64,000 nt of DNA, taken from Icerya purchasi (Eukaryota > Arthropoda > Insecta > Hemiptera > Monophlebidae). The position numbers were made by a program, and so were the translations under genes. Under the pieces are notes generated by a model that saw only the letters and a list, made by a program, of their open reading frames with translations, did no database searches and was not told the DNA's origin. The stretch covers positions 375,019,794 through 375,083,793 of the forward strand of contig CM077116.1 in NCBI GenBank assembly GCA_039619475.1, read 5' to 3'. Every line of letters begins with the position of its first letter. Position 1 is the stretch's first letter. Shown piece by piece: positions 35,091 through 45,370 of the stretch.

Positions 35091-35612
35091 AGAGCCGGAT
35101 TATGGTCAAATGCCGCTGTGGGCTCAGTAATTTCTGCCGCCCTTAGAGTAATTTATAAATTAAGTAATAAAAAATCAATCGAGTAACTGAAGTAAGAAAG
35201 GACATAAAAGTTAAAAATTATTTTCAATTAAAAGTTAAAGAAGTTTTCAATTAAAAAATTTCATACATTTTTAAAACATACCTAAATTTTATTTTAATTC
35301 TATACATACATAATTTTTACGTGTATCAATTAAAGTTTACATTTTTTTACGACGCAATTTTAAAAATGCAAATTCATTTATTATATCATCAAAGTTTAAA
35401 TTCTTTACTAACTGTTCTTCAATAAATAAAATAGATACATTATTTAACTTTTGGTGAGATATTGTTGATCTGAAAAATTTTTTAATTCTTTTCATTGTAA
35501 GAAAGGTTGAAAATTTTAAATATTTTTCAAAAGAAAAAAATTTTCAATCTTATACAAATTTTCCGCCTTTTGAATTTTGCCGCTGTGGGCTGTAGCCCAT
35601 TTAAGTCCGTGA
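35091..35612 (-). mobile_element. hAT-derived element, degraded ends
   Basis: The left end reads CAGAGCCGGATTATGG and the phrase GCCGCTGTGGGCT occurs near both ends (35112 and 35578). The right end near 35598-35612 (CCATTTAAGTCCGTGATGG) is an imperfect complement of the left terminus. The minus strand carries the end of a hAT transposase. No clean 8-bp duplication was found. Confidence 0.6.
35345..35520 (-). pseudogene. hAT transposase dimerisation-domain fragment
   Basis: Minus strand: FSTFLTMKRIKKFFRSTISH, then QKLNNVSILFIEEQLVKNLN, then FDDIINEFA. This is the hAT C-terminal dimerisation motif (family form: ..RS FSKLK.IKN.LRSTMS..RL..L..L.IE.......D..I..FA). It resembles the fragment at 41699 but belongs to a different family. 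The catalytic domain is missing. Confidence 0.8.
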
Positions 35613-35936
35613 TGGAAATCCAAGACTGTATATATATATAATATATGAGCTGACCCGGCAAACTTCGTACCGCCTCAGAATCAATAAATGTTGTGTTAAC
35701 TTATTAATTGAATTAAATTCAGTTTTTTATTAAGATAAAATTAATACTCAACATGAATTAAGTTCAATAACTGTACAAAAAGCAAAATGAAAAGTATTTT
35801 AATTACATTGAAATTAATGTAACGTGGCAGCAAGGCATTTGCTTTATTGAAGCGAATCGAAATGATTCGCTTAGCATTATTACACTATTTTCTGTTTAAC
35901 TATTTGCTGGATGGTTTGCACTTGGGTCGATTCCCT

Positions 35937-36056
35937 TCATCGAAGCACCTTGTGGTATACGACATTTTTCGTTTTGGTGTCCGGTGCGAGAACAAACAAA
36001 GCGCATGGTTTGCCGACACGTGAACATACTACGTACATTTGACCGTGAGCGAAACA
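35937..36056 (-). pseudogene. Helitron Pif1-like helicase, C-terminal motif VI
   Basis: Minus strand from 36056: CFAHGQMYVVCSRVGKPCAL, then FVLAPDTKTKNVVYHKVLR and a stop at 35937. The family form is CFSHGQLYVA.SRV....L, the last conserved motif of the Rep-helicase protein (SF1 helicase motif VI with its Arg finger in SRV). The Rep domain and the other helicase motifs are lost. The remnant lies about 290 bp from the Helitron 3' end, the expected place for the end of this gene. Confidence 0.85.
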
Positions 36057-36507
36057 TTTATATACATATATGGGATGGTATTGTTTATTTCTATGGATGA
36101 ATATATTTTCATTTTTATGTTTATGATATTTATGTTTAGAAGCCTATGCGTTTTAGGTTGAAATAAATACAATATTTTCTTATTTCTAAAATTACCCGAC
36201 AAAAATTATACTTACTCTTTCGCAGTTTGGATTATTCCATTACGTTCATTAGTAATTAATACATCGAAAAACCAAAAAAAATTATATTAAACTTCAAAGT
36301 GAAATGCATCACAAACTGCTCAATGATAACAATAATAAGAGTAGTACAAAGTTCATTCAAATTTTCTACAATGAATGGTAGTTCGAAAAAATAGGCAGGG
36401 AGGATCGAATCGGTATAATCAATGTGAACTCTCCAGGCCGAGACGAACAAAAAGAAAAGTCATCGAAATCACTCAATCCGTTCTATATATATGAAATAAA
36501 TAAATTC

Positions 36508-36693
36508 TCAGTATAAATTTACTTTAAAAATTAAAGTAAATTACTTTGGAAACATGTTTTTTCGGGTTATATCATCAGCTAACAACACAGAGTACATACT
36601 CAATTTATATACTTTTTAATAGAGTGTGTACTCTGTGCTGTTAGCTGCGAAAAAGCGTGTTCCTGAAATAATTTAATTTCTTAAAGTAAATTT
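36508..36693. repeat. Penelope-like palindrome with hammerhead-like core
   Basis: The left arm (TTACTTTGGAAACATG...CAGCTAACAACACAGAGTAC) and the right arm (GTACTCTGTGCTGTTAGCTG...) are inverted copies around about 36610. On the minus strand the left arm contains CTGATGA (36572-36578), a short spacer and GAAAAAAC (GAAA at 36560-36563). The right arm lacks the CTGATGA segment. This resembles the inverted terminal units of Penelope-like elements. The right arm is interrupted at 36693 by the RTE-like element and resumes after 40054 (AAAGTAAATTTATACTG). Confidence 0.6.
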
Positions 36694-36760
36694 CCCCTTC
36701 AGGGGACCTCACCTTGTCGTGGTGAAGGGGCTTGTGTGTTCCAAAGAAGCTATCAGCTAT
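36694..36760 (+). ncRNA. Structured 5' terminus, possible HDV-like ribozyme
   Basis: The first eight bases, CCCCTTCA (36694-36701), pair perfectly with TGAAGGGG (36723-36730). In between are GGGGACC and a CACC/GGTG-type hairpin. A stem made from the exact 5' terminus, followed by a second strand and a small hairpin, is the opening layout of HDV-like ribozymes known at the 5' ends of R2 and RTE elements. I could not find a convincing P2 closing strand (GTTCC at 36739-36743 pairs weakly and too close), so this is a hypothesis. Confidence 0.35.
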
Positions 36761-37080
36761 GCCGGCGGTAGTGTATCCTACCAGAAGGGCCACCCAAGCC
36801 GGACAGGTGAAGTGGAGGAACCAGACTAAGCGGGTGCCAGGGCAGATAGAGCTCAAAGCCGTAGCGAAGGCATTCTATCTAAGAGAAAGAACTCTGAAAT
36901 CAAACCACATGTCCGTCGGCAGCAGGGCGGCCATCATCCAATACAGGCGCGGTGTACATACTACAGAAGCAGCTGTAAAGGAAAATACTCGAGCATTGGA
37001 ATATTTTTCCAAAATAGTCGAGTATCTGCGATGCAGAAAGTAAGGGGAAGCTACTGCATTACTTACCCCAAACCACCTCC

Positions 37081-39201
37081 ATGAACGTACAACTAACAAC
37101 GGCCCCGAGTCCCCGGCGTTCCTTAGATGGAACAGGGGTGCTAAGAATCCCCGGGTGGAAAAGAACAAACAAAAACATGGATAAGACAGAAAAATTAAAT
37201 ATTGGAACGTGGAACGTAAGATCTCTAAAGAGAATAGGAAAACTAGAGAACATCAAGGCGGAAATGAGAAGAATGAGAATCGATATACTAGGACTCAGCG
37301 AGACACAGGCAAGAGACGTAACTCAATACAAATCAGATGAATTTACCATTATATCAACTGGTGGCGATAACGCAAAAGGAGCTGCAATAATTTTAAATGA
37401 AAAATGGGCAAAAAGAATAGTAGGAACTGTACCAATACGCGAAAGAATAATAATGGTGAAACTAGAAGCCGGAATGAAGAAAATAACAATTATTCAAGTT
37501 TATATGCCGACTAATAACGCTGAAGAGGAAGAAATAGAAGAAACGTATACTAAACTGGAAGAATTAATAGAGACGATTAGTACAGAAGAAATAATGATCC
37601 TGATGGGCGATTGGAATGCAGTGGTTGGAGAACAAGAAGAAGGAATAGAAGTAGGGAAATATGGTTTGGGAATCAAGAACGATAGAGGTGAAAGATTAAT
37701 TGAATTCTGCAAAGAACACAAGTTAACGCTGACCAATACACTGTTTCAACACCATAAACGCAGACGATACACATGGATGAGACCTGGTGATACAGGAAGA
37801 TACCAAATAGATTACATAATAGTCAAACATGACTACAGAAATCAAATAATCAACAGCAGAGCATATCCAGGTGCAGACTGCGATAGCGACCATAACCTAG
37901 TACTTATGAAATGCAAAGTGGAATTAAAGAAAAGCAAGAAGATCAAAAGAACAACGTATAAAAAATACGATACTGAAAAATTTAAGGAAGAAGGAAGACA
38001 AAAGGAGTTTATGATAAAAGTAACAAACGAACTAGAAAAATACAATACTTGCAAAGAAAGAGATAATACGGAAACAAAGTGGGAAACAATTAAGACAACC
38101 TTAAAAAAAATAGCAAACGAAGAACTAAGACCAGGGAAACAAGAAACACAAAGAAAAGCATGGGTGACAGAAAATATTTTAAAAGATATAGAAGAAAGGA
38201 GAAAATACAAAAATAAAAAAGAATACGTAAAAAAATATAATGAACTGAGGAACCAAATACATCGGAAATGCAAGAAAGCAAAAGAAGAATGGATGAATAA
38301 AAAATGCAAAGAGATTGAATCTATGATAGAAGATCAGAGACTCGATCAGGCTTATAAAAAGATACGATTATTCTTTGGAAGGAAAGAAATGCGCAGTATA
38401 CTATATATAAAGAATAAGACTGGAAAAATAGAAACAAATGGAACAGGAATCAAAAATAGATGGAAAGAATATCTAGAAGAATTATACCAAGATGACGAAG
38501 GAATAGAAGAAGACAGATCTAACTGGCAAGGAGAGGATGTACTAGAAGTGCTAGCATCAGAATTCAATAATGCTGTTGAAAGCATAAAAACAAGGAAAGC
38601 AACAGGCATAGACGAAATACCAATCGAACTAATAATTAATGGTGGCGAAAAACTAAAGGAAGAACTGAAAGAGCTGTTTAATCACATAATAAAGATCAGG
38701 GAAGCACCGACAGATTTCAAAAAAGGCAGACTGGTGATGATTCCAAAGAAAAAAGGAGCAGATAAATGTGAAAACTACAGGACAATAAATTTACTGTCGC
38801 ATGCCTCAAAAATACTGACACGTATAATCCTAAAAAGAATACAAGAGAAAATCAACAAAAATCTTGATTCAGATCAATATGGATTTCAAAAACAAAAAGG
38901 GACAAGAGAAGCAATACTAGTGCTACGACTTATAATAGAAAAACAGCTAGAATCGGAAGACAGACTATTGCTGGCCTTTTTGGATTTAGAAAAAGCCTTT
39001 GACCAAGTGAAGTGGAACAAGATGTTCGAAATTCTGCGAGAAATTGATATACCGGAAGCAGAAATACAAACAATCAAAACAATTTACAAAAACCAAACAG
39101 CAGAATTTATGGTAGGAAGAAACAGAGAGGAAATAAAAATAGGTAAAGGGGTAAGGCAAGGCTGCGTCATGTCACCAGCGTTATTCAATATATATATATA
39201 G
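37081..39201 (+). CDS. AP endonuclease plus reverse transcriptase ORF, first segment
   Basis: 706 codons, Met at 37081 (MDKTEKLNIGTWNVRSLKRI begins about residue 31, and that inner Met is an alternative start). AP endonuclease motifs: NIGTWNVRSL near residue 40, LGLSETQ near 77, GDWNAVVG near 176, YTWMRPG near 230, IDYIIV near 243 and SDHNLVL near 268 (catalytic Asp/His). A basic coiled linker follows, then RT: ATGIDEIPIE, LSHASKILTRIILKRI, DQYGFQKQKGTREA, FLDLEKAFDQVKW near 634, and GVRQGCVMSPALFNIYI at the end. The frame stops inside an alternating AT run at 39188-39200, just before the catalytic FADD motif, which continues in another frame. The long antisense ORFs are shadows. Confidence 0.95.
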   Translation: MNVQLTTAPSPRRSLDGTGVLRIPGWKRTNKNMDKTEKLNIGTWNVRSLKRIGKLENIKAEMRRMRIDILGLSETQARDVTQYKSDEFTIISTGGDNAKGAAIILNEKWAKRIVGTVPIRERIIMVKLEAGMKKITIIQVYMPTNNAEEEEIEETYTKLEELIETISTEEIMILMGDWNAVVGEQEEGIEVGKYGLGIKNDRGERLIEFCKEHKLTLTNTLFQHHKRRRYTWMRPGDTGRYQIDYIIVKHDYRNQIINSRAYPGADCDSDHNLVLMKCKVELKKSKKIKRTTYKKYDTEKFKEEGRQKEFMIKVTNELEKYNTCKERDNTETKWETIKTTLKKIANEELRPGKQETQRKAWVTENILKDIEERRKYKNKKEYVKKYNELRNQIHRKCKKAKEEWMNKKCKEIESMIEDQRLDQAYKKIRLFFGRKEMRSILYIKNKTGKIETNGTGIKNRWKEYLEELYQDDEGIEEDRSNWQGEDVLEVLASEFNNAVESIKTRKATGIDEIPIELIINGGEKLKEELKELFNHIIKIREAPTDFKKGRLVMIPKKKGADKCENYRTINLLSHASKILTRIILKRIQEKINKNLDSDQYGFQKQKGTREAILVLRLIIEKQLESEDRLLLAFLDLEKAFDQVKWNKMFEILREIDIPEAEIQTIKTIYKNQTAEFMVGRNREEIKIGKGVRQGCVMSPALFNIYI

Positions 39202-39848
39202 AAAAACCAATAAATTTAATAAAAAACAGCCTGCGGAATAAGCAAATTGGAATACAAGTACAAGGTGAACGCCTACAAATGATAAGATTCGCAGATGACA
39301 TTGTCATTATTGCTAAGTCTGAAGAAGAACTTCAAGAAGCACTGACAGAAGCACAGGTACATCTAAAGGAATACAATATGAAAATAAACGAAACAAAGAC
39401 TAAAATAGTAATATGCGAAAGGACACCAATGCAACAAAAGAAAAATATATTATTAAATAATAAAATAATTGAACGAGCCAAAGATGCGGTATATTTGGGT
39501 AGCATGGTATCAGAAGATGGTAAAAATGAAAAAGAAATTAGACGCAGAATAAGTCTAGCCAAGTACGCATTTATGCAAAAATACGCATTACTCACCAATA
39601 AAAATGTGGACATAGAACTAAGGAAACGGCTAATAAAGGTTTATGTATGGAGCACACTACTGTATGGATGCGAATCTTGGATAATAAATGAAGCCGATAA
39701 AAAGAGGCTGATGGCAGCAGAGATGTGGCTGTGGAGAAAGATGTTAAAGATAAAATGGATAGATAAGAAGAGCAATGAAGAAGTCATGAACATGATTAGT
39801 GAAAAACGGGAATTAATAAACATAATAAAAGACGCAGATCGAAGATGA
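39201..39848 (+). pseudogene. Reverse transcriptase ORF, second segment (after AT-run frameshift)
   Basis: The same protein continues from 39201 (EKPINLIKNS...) in a shifted frame. Here MIRFADDIVIIAKSEEELQE carries the catalytic FADD, NMKINETKTKIVI is block D, and DAVYLGSMVSEDGKNEKEIR is the YLG motif. VWSTLLYGCESWIINEADKK and MWLWRKMLKIKWID are the thumb region of RTE-like elements. The shift equals one AT unit in the run before 39200. A second shift near 39840 ends this frame after ...IIKDAD, and a third segment (39842-40051) continues MMGHILRHDEKLKL to FGFND, interrupted by one stop after GRPRNN. The copy is therefore inactive, but only lightly damaged. Confidence 0.9.
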
Positions 39849-40833
39849 TGGGACACATATTGAGACACGATGAGAAACTAAAACTGATTATAGAAGGAAA
39901 AACCAGGAAGAAGAGAAGAAGAGGAAGACCAAGGAATAATTAAATAAAACAGATCATTAAAGATATGGGATGCCAAACATACTCGGACCTAAAACGGATG
40001 GCCGGAAACAGAACGGAATGGAGGAAACGAACCTTTGGGTTCAATGATTAATGAAAAGTAAATTTATACTGATTTTTAGTATTTCGTACACATATAATGT
40101 AGGGAATCCCAATAAGATGGTTCACAAACGACAAAAATATTCAATTATACAATGGCTCGGAAACGGTTTGAATTATCAAAATTGGATCATAAGTTTTAAT
40201 TAAACTTCTACCTATGACAATTTACAACTTTAAGCTGAACGATTACCCTGGGTGGCAAGAAACCGTCTAGAATATATAATATTGAATTTAAAACGACCTC
40301 AAAAATCACCCTTAAAAAATTCGTAACTTATCACCAAATAACCCTTTAAAAGCGAAATTCAAAATACAAAAGAAAACACAGAAGCCCTTTCATAAAATCT
40401 AAAAATTTTGGTTAAAAATTATTTAAACCCCCCTTTTTGGGCCAAAAACAATAAAAAAAAATGAATTTTCTTCATAAATTTTTTTTAAATTTCCTGCTAT
40501 CCAGGGTGGAGGCAAATCCAACAAATCAAAGATCATAAAAATCGGTCCAACCGGTTTTGAGTTATAAATGGTGTAACTAACCCGACTTTGTTTTATATAT
40601 AAAATAAAAAAGAAATTCATCGGAAATTTTTTATTTTTATTTTGTATCTGCTGTTTGAGGCGAAAGGAGCTCGCCTGGTCCAATTGTGAATCTAAACCAT
40701 ACACGGGCCCTCTCAAACACCCACAAAAAATTTCACCAAAATCGGTTAAGCCGTTTAGGAGAAGTTTAGTGACAAACACACGTGTCCTAGAATTATATAT
40801 ATAAAGATATATATGAATAAATGTATACTGTGC

Positions 40834-40860
40834 AGGGGCATAGCCAGAATTTTTTTTCGG
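40834..40860 (+). mobile_element. Possible hAT terminus
   Basis: CAGGGGCATAGCCAGAATTT has the look of a hAT end (CAGGGGCGTAGCCAG-type). No partner terminus was found downstream, so it may be a truncated copy. Confidence 0.35.
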
Positions 40861-40927
40861 AAATAATTTTAAAAGTAGGTTCAATGTTGTGCATTGTGGA
40901 CATGTGTGGGATAATAAAACTTTTTAA

Positions 40928-41373
40928 CCCTGGAATGGAAACCCTAAGTAAATTTTACTTCTCGCGTCTTCTAAATGATGTGGGCGAATGCAGGGTGGAG
41001 AGAGAGCATCGGCGTTGCACCTATGCTTCCCTTCGGATGTTGCCACCTCACCCAGTTCCGTGTGGTTCGCTGTTCGCAAGGCACAGGTAAGAAACTAAAA
41101 CCCTACACGTAAAATTTACTGCCTTTCCATTAAAGTAGGTAGGATAAAGTAAAATTTACTTCCACCAGTGTTTTCTGATTAATTGTAAAAAATGGACGAT
41201 TATTATGTATAAAAGCAATCACAATGCTTCAACATGAAAGGGTGAAAATGAAATAGAATACAGAAAAGTTGAAATGAGAAAAAATAAAGAAATATAGAGA
41301 TTTTCCAATGGAAGTAAAATTTACTCCGAGGGTTTCCATTAGGCGTCCATTATGAAGGGTTTCCATTCCAGGG
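40928..41373. mobile_element. piggyBac-like MITE with TTAA target duplication
   Basis: Ends are CCCTGGAATGGAAACCCT at 40928 and its exact reverse complement AGGGTTTCCATTCCAGGG ending at 41373. TTAA lies immediately outside both (40924-40927 and 41374-41377). TTAA plus a CCC start is the piggyBac signature. The 446-bp interior has no ORF but repeats AGTAAAATTTACT in both orientations at least four times (near 40949, 41108, 41149 and 41312), and a second AGGGTTTCCATT at 41323, suggesting subterminal binding or repeat growth. Confidence 0.85.
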
Positions 41374-41606
41374 TTAAAATCACGTTAATAATGAAACCAG
41401 GATCAGTTTTTCCTTTCTTTATTGTAAGAGAATTCTTATAAGGTAGAGAATGTTTCGAAAAATGGGAACAGTTCATTCGTTTAATTATAGTTGATTTTTT
41501 CTCATAACGAATAAATCAAAACATATTTAATACTAAATTAAAAAATTTAAGAAATTAGTAAATTTTTCAAACGAATTCCGAGATTTTCTATATGTAATAT
41601 TATAGT

Positions 41607-42181
41607 CAGGCCTGGATTTAGGAGGTTGCTAGGAGGAGCTTCAGCCCCGGGCCCCGCCTTATAAAGGAGCTCCCAAGAGGCTCCCACCACCAACATGGAT
41701 GGTTAAACGTGCGATAGTAGATGTTTTTCCGAAAATTTATATTGCATATAGAATATTTGTAACTATACCGATTACAAATTGTGAGGCGGAAAGGTCTTTT
41801 TCAATATTAAATAGAATCAAAAACATGTACAGATCAACCATGCTAGATGATAGATTATCGGCATTATCAAGATTAACAATCGAAACAGATTTTCTACATT
41901 CAGTAGATTTTAACGATATTATACAAGAATTCGCAGAAAATATGTACGTATATATACGTTCTTTTTTTTTTTTTTGCACTGAAAATTCTACCCATTGTCT
42001 ATATGATATTTTGTTTTGTTTACATTTTTAATTATATGTTAATTCGTGAATTCAAAATAATACAATTAAATTAAATTAAAGAAAATTTAGTTATTCTATA
42101 AAATTGATAATTTTGTCACTTCCGAAAAGGCCCCTAATATTTCCTTAGCCCCGGGCCTATCATACATTTAATGCGGGCCTG
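41607..42181 (+). mobile_element. hAT element with perfect 8-bp target duplication
   Basis: The start CAGGCCTGGATTTAGG at 41607 and the end GCGGGCCTG at 42181 are flanked by ATTATAGT at 41599-41606 and 42182-42189. It carries the end of a transposase and is a deletion derivative of the same family as 47302-47912, with which it shares both subterminal regions (GCCCCGGGCC.. and ..CACTTCCGAAAAGG). Confidence 0.92.
41699..42031 (+). CDS. hAT transposase C-terminal dimerisation domain (fragment)
   Basis: Reads FPKIYIAYRIFVTIPITNCE, AERSFSILNRIKNMYRSTML and DDRLSALSRLTIETDF. This is the hAT dimerisation domain of the ZMYM1-like group (family form: ..YR.FLTIPVT.A..ERSFS.LK.IK...RSTM...RL..L..L.IE). 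Helices up to about residue 90 look real. The poly-Phe end beyond 41955 is probably read-through into the 3' region. The Met at 41699 is an artefact of the internal deletion; the RNase H-like catalytic domain is missing. Confidence 0.85.
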   Translation: MVKRAIVDVFPKIYIAYRIFVTIPITNCEAERSFSILNRIKNMYRSTMLDDRLSALSRLTIETDFLHSVDFNDIIQEFAENMYVYIRSFFFFCTENSTHCLYDILFCLHF

Positions 42182-42189
42182 ATTATAGT

Positions 42190-43535
42190 GAATAAGTAAA
42201 TTACTAAAAGCAAAAACAGTTGAAATATGGGAATTATTAAAAATAACGAATTTACAATGTACGAACGCATAAATAACAATCAAAACATTTGCTATCTACC
42301 AGCGAACGATGAGCACCAAGAACATTCTCACTGCTACGTAAATTGTTTCGAATATAATACCGGACAAAAATGCGCCGATCGTGCTAAAAATTATTGAAAA
42401 ACGCCAGCAATACGTCATTGTCGTTGTATTTAATTTTTGTTTTCTTATAAATATTTCGCGGATCACATAAAAATTAGATTATACACGCCGCCGAAACCTA
42501 CTTTAATGATGAAATGAATTTTCCGACTAAGTAGATATTAGTCTTGGCTATTTAAAAGAATTACTGTCAAAATAACAGTAACTGGTATTGGTCTGCGACA
42601 AAAAATAGCCACAGACAGAATTACTTTCCGATCGTGTGAGATTCTAATTATAGTAATGGTGTGTTCACCTGATAATGCTTCCGTGATTTAAAAAAAGTAC
42701 CTTTTATTTTCACGGAGGGTCCAGATGTCCAGAACCCTCCTATTGGCCAAGCCGCTTATACAGTACAAACCAGCAGCTATAAATTATAATAGAACCAACC
42801 CTGCTTCGACTCGGCTCCTATATTCCTAACTAAAAATTAAAAGTTACAAAGCAAAAAAGTTCATTATATAAATAGCACAAGGTTAACGAAGGTAGTTTTA
42901 TTGAAATTGAAAGTATTTAATGAACTACGGGAAGACAGCGTCTTTTAGAATAGTAATCTAGTGTGAGTTTATTTAAGAAAAATTGGCTTGCAGAAGAGAA
43001 ACAACCAACAGTTAAGAATATATTATTATTATGATCAAAATATTCGTACGTAAGCGGTAGACATTTGCATCCACGTAGGATAATTCATATCAAATTGATT
43101 TCTGCCAGCAATATATTTATCGATATGTTTTATACCCAACGTATTAAATTATCTCAATTCACACCGAGAGGTTTGGCAACGTTGTCAAGTGTAAGTGTAT
43201 AAAACGCATTATACCGCAACGAATGCGCATCAGTATAATCATGTGAGTACGAGTTTTACCAGTAAGCTAAATAATTCTCAAAAAGTAACTATATACTCAT
43301 CTAAATTAAATTATTTTGGGTAGTTACACCCAAACGTTTAACAGTTGCGTATTTGTTAGACAACGTGTATATATATATATAGATATAGTATGTATATAAA
43401 TACATACATATAATACATATACACGTTTCTGTTTTAGAAATAAAATACAGTTAAATTCTATCGTGAACTTGAAAAGCTGCTGCCAATTCTATTTATGCGT
43501 GCTGAACTTGAAACCGCAGCGGAAACATACACATA

Positions 43536-43574
<39 letters not shown>

Positions 43575-45325
43575 CCATGCTGATGTAATCGCCGAACGGC
43601 TTTAACTGAACATATAATGAACATTTGGAATTTTAGACTGCAACATTATACTTCGTATGGAGTAGCGTTTGTGTAACTGCGTTTCTGTGATATATGCCAG
43701 CTGAAGTAACAGACTTCGTGATATTTATAAAACATTAAAAATCCTGTATGCGATGGAAAGACGCATTTAAAATTCCGTCAAAAATCCGCGAACAACAAAG
43801 ATCATTGTGCTTCGGCGTGCGTTTACATTGGCTAAATTTAATATTATCATAGCAATGGTGTTATACAATCTCGTACTTTCGTTTTTGTTTATACGCGTAT
43901 AGAGATGATATATGCGCCAAAAATTTTTAGAAACCATATCGAATAATTTCACTTTTTGAACAAAATATGCTTTTTTTCAATTGAAAATCTAAAAAAAAAA
44001 TCTTTTATTGTCTACACGTTCAGTAATAGTTGAACAGTGATGAAATAATTGAGCGTTGAAACTATCGACTAAATAAAAGTAAATAGAAATGTAAAATGAA
44101 TAGGAGGAAAAGGGCGGTGATAAACAAAACATTACGCGAATGGAGAGACTCGGTTAATATAAAAGGAAAATGTATTTCTTTAAAATTGTATGTACTATGT
44201 TGCCGTGTGTCCCCGCGATATATCAACAGTCATGCATTATTTGTCTGAAATTTTAATTGAAGATTTCAATAAAAATGTTTATTTTATGATAAAATATACA
44301 TATGTGTTTGCTGAAATTCTTATGCCGATAATAAGTCGGTAGTTTAATATTATTTTCATATTAATAAGTTGCAATTAAAATAAAAAAAAATAAAAATTCG
44401 TAAAAAATTTTGTACAATAACGAAAATGATACTACAAAATGCATGTTTCGAAATAAAAATAGTAAATGGAAATATCGAATTCTTTTCCGTGTTTGCAATA
44501 ATTTCGTATGGAAATTTCTAATTAAATAGTTACCGATGAGTTTGTTTTGCTCGATAGTCCATGTTTTTATGTCTTTTTTTTTAAATTCACTCTGTCGTCG
44601 TCAATATTTGTTCCCTCTTGTTTCCAACTTAGCCATCTCTTTCCGATTTTTGCTTGTGCCTGGTCATTTATTATTTGTTTTAATACCTTTTCTTATTTTC
44701 CTCCATAATAAATTATTAAAATTAAATATCGCTACATTTTATCTTTAATTTTGCTTATCGAGGTCCGTCTGTGTTTAATAATTATTTCTATTTTTTTTTT
44801 CCGGCCGTCTTTTTATTTGTTAATTGTATGCTAGCGTCTAGATTTAAAAGGTCGCCCTATTGTGAGGATAGCGTCGGTTTTTATTTAAGAACAGCATGGC
44901 TGTCGTAGTCTACCACAGGTAGCTGAGAAACGTTGTATGTGTCAGATTGGTGTGGGCCATTGAGTGTTTTTTTTTTTTTGCGATTGTGAAACGTGTTCGG
45001 TTAAAGGTATATAAAATATATATAAAGTGTGTCTACCGTTTTTTTCTTATATATCTGCGTTTTTTTTTGTTTTTTTTAAGGAAAATTATCCGTCGATACT
45101 TTTATTTGTTATGTTTTTTCCCCTTAGTAGTTCAGGTGTATTATTAAAATTAATAAAGGGGAATTCGGTAGACTTGTTCGTTTTTTTTCTGATCGTCTTT
45201 CGTTTTTTTTTGTTTTTTTTTTTGGTAAATTATAAATAAATTATTTTAAAATTTCGGCCGACAACACGCTCTTTATGTAAAAAAGATTTTAAATTTTCAT
45301 GGCTTTTGTTATTAACCATTTTTCT
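42190..45325. other. Unassigned DNA
   Basis: 3.1 kb without a supported gene. It contains (TA)n at about 43365-43385 and 43532-43571, and long T-runs on the plus strand at 44950-45230 that create hydrophobic low-complexity ORFs with no resemblance to known proteins. Confidence 0.5.
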
Positions 45326-45370
45326 AATTTTTTCGGTAATAACCGCACATCGCAATTTATTTTCGTTAAC

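Larger units (their letters stand above)
36694..40054 (+). mobile_element. Near full-length RTE-like non-LTR retrotransposon
   Basis: The insertion is exact: the 11-bp sequence AAAGTAAATTT occurs at 36683-36693 and again at 40055-40065. The uninterrupted target (AAAGTAAATTTATACTG) can be read in the other arm of the host palindrome near 36505. The element has a ~390-bp 5' region starting CCCCTTCAGGGG, an AP endonuclease/reverse transcriptase ORF with three lesions, and essentially no 3' UTR: a stop at 40049-40051 and a tail of ATGATTAATGA type instead of poly(A). The domain order and short tail fit the RTE group, but clade assignment needs a tree. Confidence 0.88.
35645..40807 (-). mobile_element. 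Decayed Helitron carrying two nested insertions
   Basis: Read on the minus strand, the 5' end at 40807 starts TCTTTATATATATAATTCTA after a target A, and continues through GTTTGTCACTAAACTTCTCC into ...GGCTTAACCGATTTTGGTG, a typical insect Helitron head. The 3' end near 35645 is CGGTACGAAGTTTGCCGGGT then CAGCTCAT, the usual hairpin and end but with CTCAT in place of CTAGT. Between them only the helicase C-terminus (35937-36056) survives. The interior is broken by a Penelope-like palindrome (36508-36693) and an RTE-like retrotransposon (36694-40054). Confidence 0.8.

Noticed and set aside
36641..39868. Several minus-strand ORFs (for example 37842-38309) across the RTE-like element, and a plus-strand ORF at 36732-37043
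   Set aside because: The minus-strand ones are antisense shadows of the RT frame, made open by its A-rich codons. The plus-strand one lies in the structured 5' region; I see no known domain and treat it as 5' leader.
42712..42850. Candidate tRNA or small RNA gene in a GC-richer patch
   Set aside because: No cloverleaf pairing or A/B box pattern could be traced by eye; nowhere in the window was a convincing tRNA found.
11411..43571. Direct-repeat arrays resembling CRISPR
   Set aside because: All regular arrays are simple TA, GA, CTT or TAA microsatellites in a eukaryotic setting.
44536..45239. Hydrophobic plus-strand ORFs rich in Phe and Leu
   Set aside because: They come from T-runs in AT-rich DNA. 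The apparent membrane segments are compositional.
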